A stretch of DNA of 64,000 nucleotides from Chitinilyticum litopenaei DSM 21440 (GCF_000428145.1 NZ_KE386629.1:114851-178850), one strand, 5' to 3'; shown: positions 34,653 through 46,539, numbered from the stretch's first letter. Program-made: numbers and translations. The notes: generated by a model not told the origin, from the letters alone.

Positions 34653-34735
34653 ATTCTGAAGCAGAGACGTAATCAGAAAAAACAAAGCCACCGCATGCGG
34701 TGGCTTTGTCGTTTACTACTGCTCGAACCGAAATA

Positions 34736-37241
<2,506 letters not shown>

Positions 37242-37293
37242 GCTGAGGGTGTGGAGGTTTCCCCGCACGCCTCACCCCTGAGGCCTCACATCA

Positions 37294-38400
37294 CTAAATG
37301 CGCATCGGCATCACGATGTATTTGAAGTGCGCGTTGTCCGGCAGGGTGACCAGCACCGAGGAATTGACATCGCCGAAGGTGAATTGCAAGGCTTCGACCT
37401 GCATATTGGTCAGCACATCGAGCAGGTACTGGATGTTGAAGCCGATATCCAGCGGCTCGCCGCTGTAGCTGACTTCCAGCTCTTCCTGGGCTTCTTCCTG
37501 TTCGTTGTTGTTGCAGAGAATCTTCAGCGAGCCGGAGGTCAGCACGATGCGCACACCGCGGAACTTCTCGTTCGACAGGATCGCGGCGCGCTGCATGGCG
37601 GCCAGCAGCTGCGCACGGTCGATGGTCAGCAGCTTGTCGTTGTTCTGCGGGATCACGCGGTTGTAGTCGGGGAACTTGCCGTCAACCACTTTCGAGTGGA
37701 TCACGATATTGCCGAAGCTGAATTTCACCTGGTTGCCGGCGATGTCGATGGCGACTTCGTCGTCCACGTCGGCCAGCAGCTTGTAGAGTTCCAGGATGGT
37801 CTTGCGCGGCAGGATGACTTCGTTCTTGTCAAAACTGGTGGCGAGTTCGGCCGAGGCGAACGCCAGGCGGTGGCCGTCGGTGGCGACCAGCTTCAGCAGA
37901 TTGCCCTCGGTGACCATAAAGAGGCCATTGAGGTAGTAGCGGATGTCCTGATGCGCCATGGCGAACTGGGCGCGGCCCAGCAGCGCCTTCAGCTGGCCTT
38001 GCGGCAGGCGCACGGTGGCGCGCAGATTGGTGTCGACGGCCAGCGTGGGGAAATCGGCGGCGGGCAGGGTCTGCAGGTTGAAGCGGCTTTTTCCCGCCTT
38101 GATGGTCAGACGGCTGTCGTCTTCATCCAGCGTGATGACGGTCTTGTCCGGAATGGCGCGCAAAATGTCGCTGAACTTCTTGGCGGCAACGGTGATGGCA
38201 AAGTCATTGCCCGAGAAGCCTTCGACCTGGCTGCTGGCGATCTGGATTTCCAGATCGGTGCCGGTGAAGGTGAGCGCGCCGCCTTCCTTGCGGATCAGCA
38301 CATTGGCCAGAATCGGCAGGGTGTTGCGACGCTCGACGATGCCGGTGACGGTGGCCAGCGGCTTGAGCAGCGCATCGCGTTCAGCTTGCAGCAGTTGCAT
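37294..38400 (-). CDS. dnaN: DNA polymerase III beta subunit (sliding clamp)
   Basis: 368 residues, the normal clamp length, with three clamp subdomains: N-terminal MQLLQAERDALLKPLATVTGIVERRNTLPIL, central ATDGHRLAFA, and C-terminal end LPDNAHFKYIVMPMRI. The dimeric ring tethers the replicative polymerase to DNA. It follows dnaA by 97 bp, with a hairpin in the gap, and precedes gyrB. Confidence 0.99.
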   Translation of the reverse strand: MQLLQAERDALLKPLATVTGIVERRNTLPILANVLIRKEGGALTFTGTDLEIQIASSQVEGFSGNDFAITVAAKKFSDILRAIPDKTVITLDEDDSRLTIKAGKSRFNLQTLPAADFPTLAVDTNLRATVRLPQGQLKALLGRAQFAMAHQDIRYYLNGLFMVTEGNLLKLVATDGHRLAFASAELATSFDKNEVILPRKTILELYKLLADVDDEVAIDIAGNQVKFSFGNIVIHSKVVDGKFPDYNRVIPQNNDKLLTIDRAQLLAAMQRAAILSNEKFRGVRIVLTSGSLKILCNNNEQEEAQEELEVSYSGEPLDIGFNIQYLLDVLTNMQVEALQFTFGDVNSSVLVTLPDNAHFKYIVMPMRI

Positions 38401-38432
38401 ATCGGCTTTCCCGGTAAGAGGTGGTCTTTGAA

Positions 38433-38459
38433 CTGCGGAATTTTACCTGAATTCCGCAG
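38433..38459. promoter_or_regulatory. Hairpin in the dnaA-dnaN gap
   Basis: CTGCGGAATT / AATTCCGCAG, 10-bp stem with 7-base loop. No T run on the coding side, so it is more likely a regulatory or processing hairpin than a terminator. Confidence 0.5.
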
Positions 38460-38497
38460 ACAGCGATGCTTGGCAGCAGCGCAGCGAGAGGCGGGTG

Positions 38498-39970
38498 TCA
38501 GCTGCGCAACATCTGCAGCAGCACGCCGTACTGGTGGGCGATCTCGCTGTCGTTCTGGCGCATTTCCTCGATGGTGCGGCAGGCGTACAGCACGGTGGTG
38601 TGGTCGCGCCCGCCAAAGGCTTCGCCAATGGCTGGCAGGCTCATTTGCGTGAGTTCCTTGGTCAGCGCCATGGCCACCTGACGCGGGCGGGCAATGTCGC
38701 GCGCACGCTTCTTGGAGTGCATGTCCGGCACCTTGATCTTGTAGAAATCCGCCACGGTTTTCTGGATGTTTTCCACCGAGATCATGCGGTTGCCCGCGGC
38801 GAGAATGTCCTTGAGCGCTTCCTTGGCGGCTTCCAGCGTGATCGGCTGGTGCGTGAAGCGCGCATAGGCCAGCACGCGCTTGAGCGCGCCTTCCAGTTCG
38901 CGGACATTGGAACGAATGTTCTTGGCGATGAAGAAGGCCACGTTGGCGTCAAGCTTGAAATGGTCGGCCTCGGCCTTCTTCATCAGGATCGCCACGCGCA
39001 TTTCCAGCTCGGGCGGCTCGATGGCCACCGACAGCCCCCAGGAGAAACGGCTGGTGAGGCGCTCCTGCAGGCCTTCGATTTCGCGCGGGATGCGGTCGGA
39101 CGTCAGGATGATCTGCTTGCCGCCTTCGACGAGCGCATTGAACAGATAGAAGAATTCTTCCTGCGTGCGGTCCTTGCCGACGAAGAACTGGATGTCATCG
39201 ACCAGCAGCAGGTCGAGCGAGTGGTAGTACTTCTTGAACTCGTCAAAGGATTTGTGCTGGTAGGCCTTTACCACGTCCTGCACGTATTTCTCGGCGTGGA
39301 TGTAGCGGATGCGCGCCTGCGGATTATATTGATGCACCAGATTGCCGATGGCCTGCACCAGGTGAGTCTTGCCCAGGCCGACGCCGCCGTACACAAACAG
39401 CGGGTTGTAGCCGGCGCCGGGGTTTTCGGCGACCTGCTGCGCGGCGGCGCGCGCCACCTGGTTGGCCTTGCCGGTCACCAGTGTTTCAAAGGTGAACAGC
39501 GGGTTGAGGCGGGTGACTTCATGATTGCCGGCGCTGGCGTCAAAGCGGCGCGCGGGTTTGCGCTCGGCGGCCGGGGCGGCGTCGACCGGCTCCCCGGCTG
39601 GCGCGCTGGGCGCCGGAGCGGCCGCCGGGCGTGGCTTGGCCGGGCTTGCCGCCGGTGCGCTGCCCGCTGCGGCGCCGGGGCGTGGCCCGACCTTGAGGTT
39701 GATCATCGGCGGCTCGCCCGCGCAGTATTCGGCGGCGGCCATCTCGATCAGGCCGAGATGCCGGTCGCGGATGAACTGCAGGAAAATCTGGTTGGGCACG
39801 CTGATCTGCAAGGCGCCATCGACCAGTTCGGCGGCAAGCGGCTTGATCCAGATGTTGAACTGGCTGGCGCCAAGGCGTTGCTCCAGTTCAGTCAGGCAGT
39901 GCTGCCAAAGAGAAGACATATCGGGCATGGCGAATGGAAACGGGTCGCGGGCCTCGCGTGCGCTGTTCAT
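38498..39970 (-). CDS. dnaA: Chromosomal replication initiator DnaA
   Basis: Up to 490 residues; inner Met codons at 39928 and 39919 (MSSLWQHCLTELEQRLG) are plausible starts, and none has a clear Shine-Dalgarno sequence. Domain I (LWQHCLTELEQRLGASQFNIWIKPL), Ala/Pro-rich domain II, AAA+ domain III with Walker A YGGVGLGKTHLV and Walker B LLLVDDIQF, and domain IV with the DnaA signature GGRDHTTVLYACRTIEEM. Initiates replication by binding DnaA boxes; one perfect box lies upstream at 40069-40077. Confidence 0.98.
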   Translation of the reverse strand: MNSAREARDPFPFAMPDMSSLWQHCLTELEQRLGASQFNIWIKPLAAELVDGALQISVPNQIFLQFIRDRHLGLIEMAAAEYCAGEPPMINLKVGPRPGAAAGSAPAASPAKPRPAAAPAPSAPAGEPVDAAPAAERKPARRFDASAGNHEVTRLNPLFTFETLVTGKANQVARAAAQQVAENPGAGYNPLFVYGGVGLGKTHLVQAIGNLVHQYNPQARIRYIHAEKYVQDVVKAYQHKSFDEFKKYYHSLDLLLVDDIQFFVGKDRTQEEFFYLFNALVEGGKQIILTSDRIPREIEGLQERLTSRFSWGLSVAIEPPELEMRVAILMKKAEADHFKLDANVAFFIAKNIRSNVRELEGALKRVLAYARFTHQPITLEAAKEALKDILAAGNRMISVENIQKTVADFYKIKVPDMHSKKRARDIARPRQVAMALTKELTQMSLPAIGEAFGGRDHTTVLYACRTIEEMRQNDSEIAHQYGVLLQMLRS

Positions 39971-40068
39971 CGGTCTTTAAACCACGATACAACACGTCGC
40001 TGGCGAGGCAGCACGACCCGTCTTGAATAGGATTGAATAGGCGGCGATTGTACTCCGCCGCACCGGAC

Positions 40069-40077
40069 TTATCCACA
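40069..40077 (+). promoter_or_regulatory. Perfect DnaA box
   Basis: TTATCCACA in the 207-bp gap between dnaA and rpmH. It is the only perfect box I found there, so it may serve dnaA autoregulation or be part of a minimal origin; a full multi-box oriC is not visible. Confidence 0.75.
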
Positions 40078-40177
40078 GGGCGCCGCAAAGAAAGACTGGG
40101 CGGGCTTGCTTGACAGTGTGCGGTCTTGCTGCTCTAATCGCGTGTTTACTAAAGCACTTTTCGGTTTAGGACTCGTC

Positions 40178-40312
40178 ATGAAGCGTACATTCCAGCCCTC
40201 CGTTATTCGCCGCAAGCGCAACCACGGTTTCCGTGCCCGTATGAAGACCCGTGGTGGTCGTGCCGTGCTGAACGCACGCCGCGCCCAAGGCCGCAAGCGT
40301 CTGTCTGCCTAA
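40178..40312 (+). CDS. rpmH: 50S ribosomal protein L34
   Basis: 44 residues, [20 protein letters not shown]... ending GRKRLSA, the invariant L34 sequence. First gene of the rpmH-rnpA-yidD-yidC operon and divergent from dnaA. Confidence 0.99.
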   Translation: MKRTFQPSVIRRKRNHGFRARMKTRGGRAVLNARRAQGRKRLSA

Positions 40313-40327
40313 GCAGACTTGCCCGGC

Positions 40328-40720
40328 ATGAACGCCCCGCCTGCCGCGGGCGCCAGGGCCGCAGGCAATTATCGCTTTACGCGCGCCATGCGCCTGCTAA
40401 AAACGGATGATTTTTCATCCGTTTTTAGTTTGCGCCTCAGTGTCAGCAACGAGTGGTTCCAGTTGCTGGGCCGGCGCAATGGCACGGCCGCAGCCCGCAT
40501 TGGCCTGGTCGTCGGCAAGAAGACCGCCAAGCGTGCCGTCGCGCGCAATTACATGAAGCGCTCCCTGCGCGAAATCTTCCGCCACGAACACGGGCCGCTC
40601 GCCGGTCTGGATGTGGTCGTGCGCGTGCGCCAGCCCTTCGGGCGCGAACAGCGGGCCGCCGCCCAGGCCGCCCTTCTGCAACTGTTTGCCCGTTTGCCGA
40701 AGAAATGTCGCGCCTCCTGA
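40328..40720 (+). CDS. rnpA: Ribonuclease P protein component
   Basis: 130 residues from the ATG at 40328. It has the RnpA core: [47 protein letters not shown] (the RNR-like basic motif), and [10 protein letters not shown]. It binds the RNase P RNA for tRNA 5' processing. No clear ribosome site; translation may be coupled to rpmH 15 bp upstream. Its end overlaps yidD by 16 bp. Confidence 0.97.
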   Translation: MNAPPAAGARAAGNYRFTRAMRLLKTDDFSSVFSLRLSVSNEWFQLLGRRNGTAAARIGLVVGKKTAKRAVARNYMKRSLREIFRHEHGPLAGLDVVVRVRQPFGREQRAAAQAALLQLFARLPKKCRAS

Positions 40721-40914
40721 TCGGCTTGATCCGGCTCTACCAGCTGTGCATTAGTCCACTCATCGGCCCGCGCTGCCGTTATACTCCGACCTGCTCGCAT
40801 TACGGCATCGAAGCATTGCGCCGGCACGGCCTGTGGCGTGGCGGCCGGCTGCTGTTGCGCCGCCTGGCGCGCTGCCACCCCTGGGGGGGACACGGGCACG
40901 ACCCGGTACCCTGA
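40705..40914 (+). CDS. yidD: Membrane protein insertion efficiency factor YidD
   Basis: 69 residues: [38 protein letters not shown]..., the full YidD signature with three conserved Cys. The start lies inside the rnpA 3' end, a 16-bp overlap in another frame as in many bacteria. Membrane-associated, assists YidC-dependent insertion. Confidence 0.97.
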   Translation: MSRLLIGLIRLYQLCISPLIGPRCRYTPTCSHYGIEALRRHGLWRGGRLLLRRLARCHPWGGHGHDPVP

Positions 40915-40938
40915 CACCAACCAGCTTCCGAGTATTGA

Positions 40939-42585
40939 ATGGATACCAAGCGTTTAATCCTGTTTATCGCCGTCTCGTTCGCCATCCTGTTCTTCTGGCA
41001 ACAATGGATGGAACAGCGCTACCCTGCACCGAAACAGGCCTCAGCCGTGGCAGGCGCTTCCGCCGTTGCCGCTGCCGCCAGCGCACCCGCCGCCGCACCG
41101 GCGTCCTCCGCCCAGCTGACCGCCGGCCAGAGCGTGAAGGTGGAAACCGACTATCTGCGCGCCGAAATCAGCACCGTCGGTGGTGATCTGCGCCACGTCG
41201 AGCTGCTCAAGCACGGCGCGACCGACGATCCGAAAAAGCCCTTCGTGCTGCTGCAGGACAAGGGCGAGCACATTTATGTGGCGCAGACCGGCCTGCTGGG
41301 CGATGGCCTGCCGACGCACAAGAGCGCATTCACGGCCACGCAGACCGCCTACAAGCTGGCCGATGGCCAGAATGCGGTGGATGTGCGCCTGGAAGCCCAG
41401 GGCCCGGAGGGCGTCAAGGTTGCCAAGATTTTCACCTTCAAGCGCGCCAGTTATGTAGTCGACGTGAAGTATGAAATCACCAACGGCAGCGCCAAGCCGC
41501 TGACCGCTTCGGCCTACTACCGCCTGCTGCGCGACGGCAAGGTGGAAAATCCGGGCATGTTCGGCACGCATACCTACACCGGTCCGGCCGTTTACACCCA
41601 GGAAGGCAAATTCCAGAAGAATGACTTCGACACCATCCGCAAGGGTGAAGAGAAGTATGTGAAGGCGAGCAAGGATGGCTGGGTAGCGATGATCCAGCAC
41701 TACTTTGTCAGCGCCTGGCTGCTGGACCCCATCGGCCAGCCGTCCGCCTGCACGACGGCCTCCTGCCGCTTCGAGCTCAATGCGCTGGACAACAATATGT
41801 ACAGCGCCGGCGTCGTGGTTGATCTGCCGGCCGTGGCGCCCGCGACCACGCTGGTCAAGCCGATGAGCCTGTATGTCGGCCCGCAGGAAACCCGCATTCT
41901 GGATGCCACCGCCAAGGGTCTGGACCATGCCAAGGATTACGGCATGTTCGCGATCTTTTCCGAGCCGCTGTTCATGCTGCTGGACCTGATCCACGGCTTT
42001 GTCGGCAACTGGGGCTGGGCGATTGTCATCGTGACGCTGCTGATCAAGGCCGCCTTCTACCCGCTGTCGAACGCTTCGTATCGCTCGATGGCGCGCATGC
42101 GCAAGCTGGCGCCGCGCATGGAAGCGCTGAAGGAGCGGCATGGCGACGACAAGATGAAGTTCCAGCAGGCCGTGATGGAGATGTACAAGACCGAGAAGGT
42201 CAACCCGCTCGGCGGCTGCCTGCCCATCCTGATCCAGATTCCGATCTTCATCGCCTTCTACTGGATGCTGATCGCTGCCGTGGAAATGCGTCAGGCGCCG
42301 TGGGAGCTGTGGATTACCGACCTGTCGGTGAAAGACCCGTACTACATCCTGCCGGTGATCTATGCCGTGTCGATGTACATCCAGCAGCATCTGTCGCCGC
42401 CGCCGCCGGATCCGATGCAGGCCAAGATGATGAAGATGATGCCGGTGATTTTCAGCGTCTTCTTCCTCTTCTTCCCGTCCGGTCTGGTGCTGTACTGGGT
42501 GGTGAACAACCTGGTGTCGATCGCCCAGCAGTGGTGGATTACCCGTCAGATCGAGCAGGAAGACAAGAAGCTGGCCAACAGCTGA
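40939..42585 (+). CDS. yidC: Membrane protein insertase YidC (Oxa1 family)
   Basis: 548 residues, the usual Gram-negative length. An N-terminal signal-anchor (KRLILFIAVSFAILFFWQQW), an Ala-rich linker, a large periplasmic beta domain, and the five-helix insertase core with the conserved groove Arg in KAAFYPLSNASYRSMARMRKL, and GGCLPILIQIPIFIAFYWML. Acts alone or with SecYEG. Last gene of the operon, followed by a strong terminator. Confidence 0.99.
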   Translation: MDTKRLILFIAVSFAILFFWQQWMEQRYPAPKQASAVAGASAVAAAASAPAAAPASSAQLTAGQSVKVETDYLRAEISTVGGDLRHVELLKHGATDDPKKPFVLLQDKGEHIYVAQTGLLGDGLPTHKSAFTATQTAYKLADGQNAVDVRLEAQGPEGVKVAKIFTFKRASYVVDVKYEITNGSAKPLTASAYYRLLRDGKVENPGMFGTHTYTGPAVYTQEGKFQKNDFDTIRKGEEKYVKASKDGWVAMIQHYFVSAWLLDPIGQPSACTTASCRFELNALDNNMYSAGVVVDLPAVAPATTLVKPMSLYVGPQETRILDATAKGLDHAKDYGMFAIFSEPLFMLLDLIHGFVGNWGWAIVIVTLLIKAAFYPLSNASYRSMARMRKLAPRMEALKERHGDDKMKFQQAVMEMYKTEKVNPLGGCLPILIQIPIFIAFYWMLIAAVEMRQAPWELWITDLSVKDPYYILPVIYAVSMYIQQHLSPPPPDPMQAKMMKMMPVIFSVFFLFFPSGLVLYWVVNNLVSIAQQWWITRQIEQEDKKLANS

Positions 42586-42601
42586 TCGTCTGCTGCCCTG
42601 C

Positions 42602-42629
42602 AAAAAGCCGCCCTTGGGCGGCTTTTTGT
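42602..42629 (+). terminator. Rho-independent terminator after yidC
   Basis: AAAAAGCCGCCC / GGGCGGCTTTTT stem with a TT loop and following T-rich tail. Confidence 0.93.
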
Positions 42630-42642
42630 TGTTATGGCCTTG

Positions 42643-42703
42643 GGGTATTGCCCCATAGCCATTTGCCATAATGGCCTTCCAGGGTAAACGTGGCTATGTA
42701 TGC
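42643..42703. repeat. Dispersed palindrome family, copy I (interrupted)
   Basis: GGGTATTGCCCCATAGCC...ATGGC, then about 16 extra bases, then GGCTATGTATGC. The right arm is displaced by the insertion and imperfect. Confidence 0.6.
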
Positions 42704-42802
42704 AGGAAGGTGGCAGGCTGCTCTGCCGCCGGGCAAGGGCAGGGGCTATGCTGAAGCAGCGCGCCAGGTTGCCAGGCCGGCTGGTCGCGCAAGGGAAGGG
42801 TC

Positions 42803-43108
42803 ATGCATATCCAGACTTACATTTTCCGCCTGCATGCCGATGTGCCGGATCATGCCTTCTTGCCGCTGGTCGCCGAGCTGCATGACTGGTTGCGCGAGCA
42901 GCCCGGCTTTGCCTCCTATGCGCTGTATCAGGGGCGCGGTGAGTGGATGGACCAGATCTTCTGGCTTTCCGAAGCCGAAGCCGAAGCCGCGCGCCAGCGC
43001 TTTCTGTTTTCCGATCTGGGCCAGCGCCTGCTGGCGATGGTGGATACCGACCACCACGGTTTTTCCGGCAGCAGCATCGACCTGAGTGCCTGGCGTGATG
43101 GCTTCTGA
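42803..43108 (+). CDS. Small ABM-like ferredoxin-fold protein
   Basis: 101 residues; AAGGGAAGGG before the ATG. The beta-alpha-beta pattern (IQTYIFRLHADVP...FLPLVAELHDWLREQPGF, ...WLSEAEAEAARQRF) resembles antibiotic-biosynthesis-monooxygenase (ABM) small proteins. Cytosolic. No enzyme partner is near, so the function is unknown. Confidence 0.7.
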   Translation: MHIQTYIFRLHADVPDHAFLPLVAELHDWLREQPGFASYALYQGRGEWMDQIFWLSEAEAEAARQRFLFSDLGQRLLAMVDTDHHGFSGSSIDLSAWRDGF

Positions 43109-43177
43109 AGGCCGGCACTGCGCCAAAGCTTGCGCTGGATCATGCCGGGCTCGCCTGGCCCGTTTTAGCATGATGGC

Positions 43178-43546
43178 ATGCTGCGACTTTCTGCCTGCCT
43201 CGCCTCCTTGCTTGCCGTGCTGATCGCTGCCCTGCTGCTGGCCGGGCCGGCGCAGGCGGCTTCTGCCGGCCATGCCGGACGACATGGCGAAACCCAGGCT
43301 GCCCTTGCGCATTGCCCGGATACGGCTGCTGCGTCGGCGGCCGCCGCCGCGGCGGAAGAGGGCGTCTGCCAGAGCGCCGAGCGCTGCGCCGCGCATTGTC
43401 TGGCGCACTGCCTGCCGGGGCTGACCGGCGTGGCGCTGCCGCCCGTCTGTGCCGTGCGCGCCGTGCTGCGTCCGCATCCGGCTACCACGCTGTCCGCCCT
43501 GCGTCTGCCGCCGCCCGCGCCGCCACCCCGATCCCTGTCGTTCTGA
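43178..43546 (+). CDS. Small exported Cys-rich protein (DUF2946-like)
   Basis: 122 residues: signal peptide (LSACLASLLAVLIAALLLAGPAQA), then a Cys/His-containing region (CQSAERCAAHCLAHCLPG) and Pro-rich tail. Size and pattern recall DUF2946 proteins, often found with copper-related genes. It precedes a DUF6803-like membrane gene by 84 bp and may form an operon with it. Metal handling is a guess. Confidence 0.6.
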   Translation: MLRLSACLASLLAVLIAALLLAGPAQAASAGHAGRHGETQAALAHCPDTAAASAAAAAAEEGVCQSAERCAAHCLAHCLPGLTGVALPPVCAVRAVLRPHPATTLSALRLPPPAPPPRSLSF

Positions 43547-43630
43547 ACGAGCTTCCGTTTCAGTGCGTGTGCGCCCAGAGCCGCACGCTTCATCCCGGGC
43601 GACTATGCCCGCACGACAAGGAATCCCATC

Positions 43631-44128
43631 ATGTCCATGACCCATTACATGGCGCTGCTTGCCGCCAACCAGCCCTGGAATCTGCTGATCTTCATGGCAG
43701 TTCCGGTCATCCTCGCCGAAACCGTCGCCATTTCCGAGTTGTACCTGCTGTTCACGCGCCGCCTGCATGGCCGCGTGCGCCAGCTCAACCGGGTCGCCAG
43801 CATTCTGGGCGGCCTGTGGTTCAGCGGCATTTTCGTCTATCTGTTCACAACCGCCGTGATCCCGCTGACGGTGAGCGGCGGCTGGCTGGGTGCGGCCGAC
43901 GTGATCGCCGTGGGCTTTTACCTGTCCGGCATCGTGCCGCTGGGCGGCATGGCGCTGCTTGATCTGGGCCTGCTGGCGCGCGGGCGCGACGAGGAATACC
44001 GGCTGCGTCTGCATGCCATCCTCGTGGCCGTCTTCCTCGTGGTGGCGCACGTGGCGATGATCTTCGGCATGCTCGATCCGGCGCTGCTGATGAGTCATGC
44101 CGCAGAGATGCCGGGGATGGCGCATTGA
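43631..44128 (+). CDS. Four-helix integral membrane protein (DUF6803-like)
   Basis: 165 residues, AAGGA before the ATG. About four membrane helices, an N-terminal His-containing segment, and Met/His-rich C-terminus (LLMSHAAEMPGMAH) that could bind copper. Follows the small Cys-rich exported gene on the same strand. No firm function. Confidence 0.7.
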   Translation: MSMTHYMALLAANQPWNLLIFMAVPVILAETVAISELYLLFTRRLHGRVRQLNRVASILGGLWFSGIFVYLFTTAVIPLTVSGGWLGAADVIAVGFYLSGIVPLGGMALLDLGLLARGRDEEYRLRLHAILVAVFLVVAHVAMIFGMLDPALLMSHAAEMPGMAH

Positions 44129-44223
44129 CGCGCTGATGCGCTGGCCCTGCGCTATCGGCATGCCGGCCTGCGCCGGCATGCCGGGTAAAACGCTGCAAGG
44201 CTCATTCAATCACCAATAAGTGT

Positions 44224-44272
44224 GGGTATCTGCCTGTAGCCATTTTGAGTAAATGGCTGCAGGCAGATACCC
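44224..44272. repeat. Dispersed palindrome family, copy J (best-formed copy)
   Basis: 49 bp; 22-bp arms GGGTATCTGCCTGTAGCC... / ...GGCTGCAGGCAGATACCC with one mismatch and loop TGAGT. It ends one base before the stop codon of the ABC exporter, at a convergent junction. Confidence 0.95.
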
Positions 44273-44273
44273 T

Positions 44274-46100
44274 TCACGCCTCTTCGCCGAGGAAGCCGCC
44301 GCTCTGGTGCGCCCACAGCCGGGCGTAAATGCCACCCCTGGCCAGCAATTGCTGGTGCGTGCCTTCCTCGACAATGCGGCCCTCGTCGAGCACGATCAGC
44401 CTGTCCATCGCGGCGATGGTCGAGAGCCGGTGGGCAATCGCCACCACCGTCTTGCCTTCCATCAGTGCGTACAGGCTCTGCTGAATGGCGGCTTCCACCT
44501 CCGAATCCAGCGCGCTGGTCGCCTCGTCGAGCAGCAGGATGGGGGCATCCTTCAGCATCACGCGCGCGATGGCGATGCGCTGGCGCTGGCCACCGGACAG
44601 CTTCACGCCGCGCTCGCCGACGTGCGCATCGTAGCCCTGCCGGCCGTGCGCATCGGCCAGCCCCTGGATGAAGTCATGCACCTCGGCGCGGCGCGCGGCG
44701 GCGAGCATGTCGGCGTCGCTGGCATCGGGCCGCCCGTAGAGGATGTTGTCGCGCACCGAGCGGTGCAGCAGCGAGGTGTCCTGCGTGACCATGCCGATCT
44801 GCCGGCGCAGGCTGGTCTGTGTCACCGCGCGGATGTCCTGCCCGTCGATGGTGATGCGTCCGGCGTCCAGGTCGTAAAAGCGCAGCAGCAGGTTGACGAT
44901 GGTCGATTTGCCCGCGCCCGAACGGCCGACGAGCCCGATCTTCTCGCCTGGACGGATGGTGAGGTTCAGCTGCTCCAGCACGTTTCGCGAACTGCCATAG
45001 CTGAAATCCACATTTTCGAAGCGGATCTCGCCACGGCTGACCGTCAGCGGCGCGGCATCGGGCGCATCGGTCACCGCCAGCGGCCTGGACAGCGTGTTCA
45101 GCCCGTCCTGCACCGTGCCGATGTTTTCGAACAGGCCGGCCATTTCCCACATGATCCAGTGCGAGATGCCGTTGAGCCGCAGCGCCATCGCGGTGGCCGC
45201 CGCCACGGCGCCGATGCCGACTTCGCCGCGGCTCCACAGCCACAGCGTCATGCCGGCGGTGCCGGCGATCAGCAGCATGGCGGTGAGGTGATTGACGATT
45301 TCGAAGGCGCTGACCAGCCGCATCTGCCGGTGCACGGTCAGCATGAATTCCTCCATCGCGCCGCGCACGAAGCCTGCCTCACGCTGGGCATGCGAAAACA
45401 GCTTCACCGTGCTGATGTTGGCGTAGGCATCGGTGATGCGTCCGGTCATCAGCGAGCGTGCATCGGCCTGCGCGCGCGACACGCGCGAGAGGCGCGGCAC
45501 GAAGACCACCAGCGTGACCAGATACAGCGCCAGCCAGGCAAAGAAGGGCAGCAGGAGGCGCGCATCGAAGCCGGCGGCAATCCCGCTCATGGTGACAAAG
45601 TAAATCACCACGAATACCAGGATGTCGGTGCAGACAAGTACGGTGTCGCGCACCGCCAGCGCCGTCTGCATCACCTTGGCGGCGATGCGTCCGGCAAACT
45701 CGTCCTGATAGAAGGCCATGCTCTGGTTGAGCAGGTGGCGGTGAAACAGCCAGCGCAGGCGCATGGGGAAATTGCCCGCCAGCGTCTGGTGCTTGAGCAG
45801 GGTCTGCAGCGCCACCAGCAGCACGCTGCCGAAAATCACCGCCAGCAACAGCAGCAGGCGGCTGCCCTCCTGCCGCCAGAGTTGCGCCGGCGGCACGTTG
45901 GCCAGCCAGTCGACGATCTGCCCCAGCCAGGCAAACAGCAAGGCCTCGAAGGCGCCAATGCCGGCCGTAAAGAGCATGAGCAGCAGGATATACAGGCGCA
46001 TCCCGCGCGTGCAGGCCCAGACAAAGGGCAGAAAACGGGTCGGCAGTTCCGGCCGGTGTTCAGGATAGGGGTGGATCAGGTTTTCGAAAAAGCGAAACAC
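44274..46100 (-). CDS. ABC exporter, fused permease-ATPase
   Basis: 608 residues from a GTG start at 46100. Six-helix exporter domain followed by an ATPase with Walker A GLVGRSGAGKSTIVNLLLR, Q loop, signature VKLSGGQRQRIAIARVM, Walker B ILLLDEATSALD and switch His (IAHRLSTIA). Half-transporter, works as a dimer; lipid/drug type by family. It has no partner gene. Substrate unknown. Confidence 0.95.
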   Translation of the reverse strand: MFRFFENLIHPYPEHRPELPTRFLPFVWACTRGMRLYILLLMLFTAGIGAFEALLFAWLGQIVDWLANVPPAQLWRQEGSRLLLLLAVIFGSVLLVALQTLLKHQTLAGNFPMRLRWLFHRHLLNQSMAFYQDEFAGRIAAKVMQTALAVRDTVLVCTDILVFVVIYFVTMSGIAAGFDARLLLPFFAWLALYLVTLVVFVPRLSRVSRAQADARSLMTGRITDAYANISTVKLFSHAQREAGFVRGAMEEFMLTVHRQMRLVSAFEIVNHLTAMLLIAGTAGMTLWLWSRGEVGIGAVAAATAMALRLNGISHWIMWEMAGLFENIGTVQDGLNTLSRPLAVTDAPDAAPLTVSRGEIRFENVDFSYGSSRNVLEQLNLTIRPGEKIGLVGRSGAGKSTIVNLLLRFYDLDAGRITIDGQDIRAVTQTSLRRQIGMVTQDTSLLHRSVRDNILYGRPDASDADMLAAARRAEVHDFIQGLADAHGRQGYDAHVGERGVKLSGGQRQRIAIARVMLKDAPILLLDEATSALDSEVEAAIQQSLYALMEGKTVVAIAHRLSTIAAMDRLIVLDEGRIVEEGTHQQLLARGGIYARLWAHQSGGFLGEEA

Positions 46101-46539
46101 GGTAGGGTCCCGGCAGTGATGAGACAGCCTCGGCGCGAGGCTGCCAAGTTTGGCATGGTGGTGTTATCGCATGAATGCCGGCCGTCTGTCTGTCTGCAAT
46201 TGCGCATCTGCTGCACGGAGGGAGTGTCCGGCGTGGTGCACGAGATGCAGCAGCGGTTGAGGCGCATGGCTGCCTTTGCAGGTCAGCAGTTAGGAGCTGA
46301 CGCCGTGGTCGTACCGGCGAATCAGGTCGATTGGTCGGCAAGTATCGCCTGACCTGGGGACGCGATTTCGCAGCTGAAAGTGCCAAACGGTCTGCATCCA
46401 GGTCGGGTGGCCTCCACAATGTGGTAATCCGCATGGCCGCCGTCTGTCGGGCAGAGAGCGGCCAGGCTTGTAAATACTAATTGGTAATTGTAATTTACTG
46501 ATCGGTATTTTTAATACTTATTGGTAAAAGGAGAACCTC
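46101..46539. other. Divergent region upstream of the ABC exporter and fasciclin genes
   Basis: 439 bp with no gene. The last 70 bp are A+T-rich and carry three TACTNATYGGTA repeats (46475-46526); the rest shows nothing recognisable. Confidence 0.6.
46475..46526 (+). promoter_or_regulatory. Triple TACTNATYGGTA repeat upstream of the fasciclin gene
   Basis: TACTAATTGGTA (46475-46486), TACTGATCGGTA (46496-46507) and TACTTATTGGTA (46515-46526), spaced 21 and 19 bp, about two helical turns each. The sites are nearly palindromic and end 13 bp before the start codon, which suggests a regulator covering the promoter and leader. Confidence 0.6.

Larger units (their letters stand above)
34052..34735. 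other. Gene-free stretch before gyrB with structured element and repeats
   Basis: 684 bp without a credible gene. It contains the hairpin-rich segment at 34199-34427, palindrome copy G (34476-34524) and a common CGTCATNCC-type palindrome (34571-34652). Confidence 0.6.
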
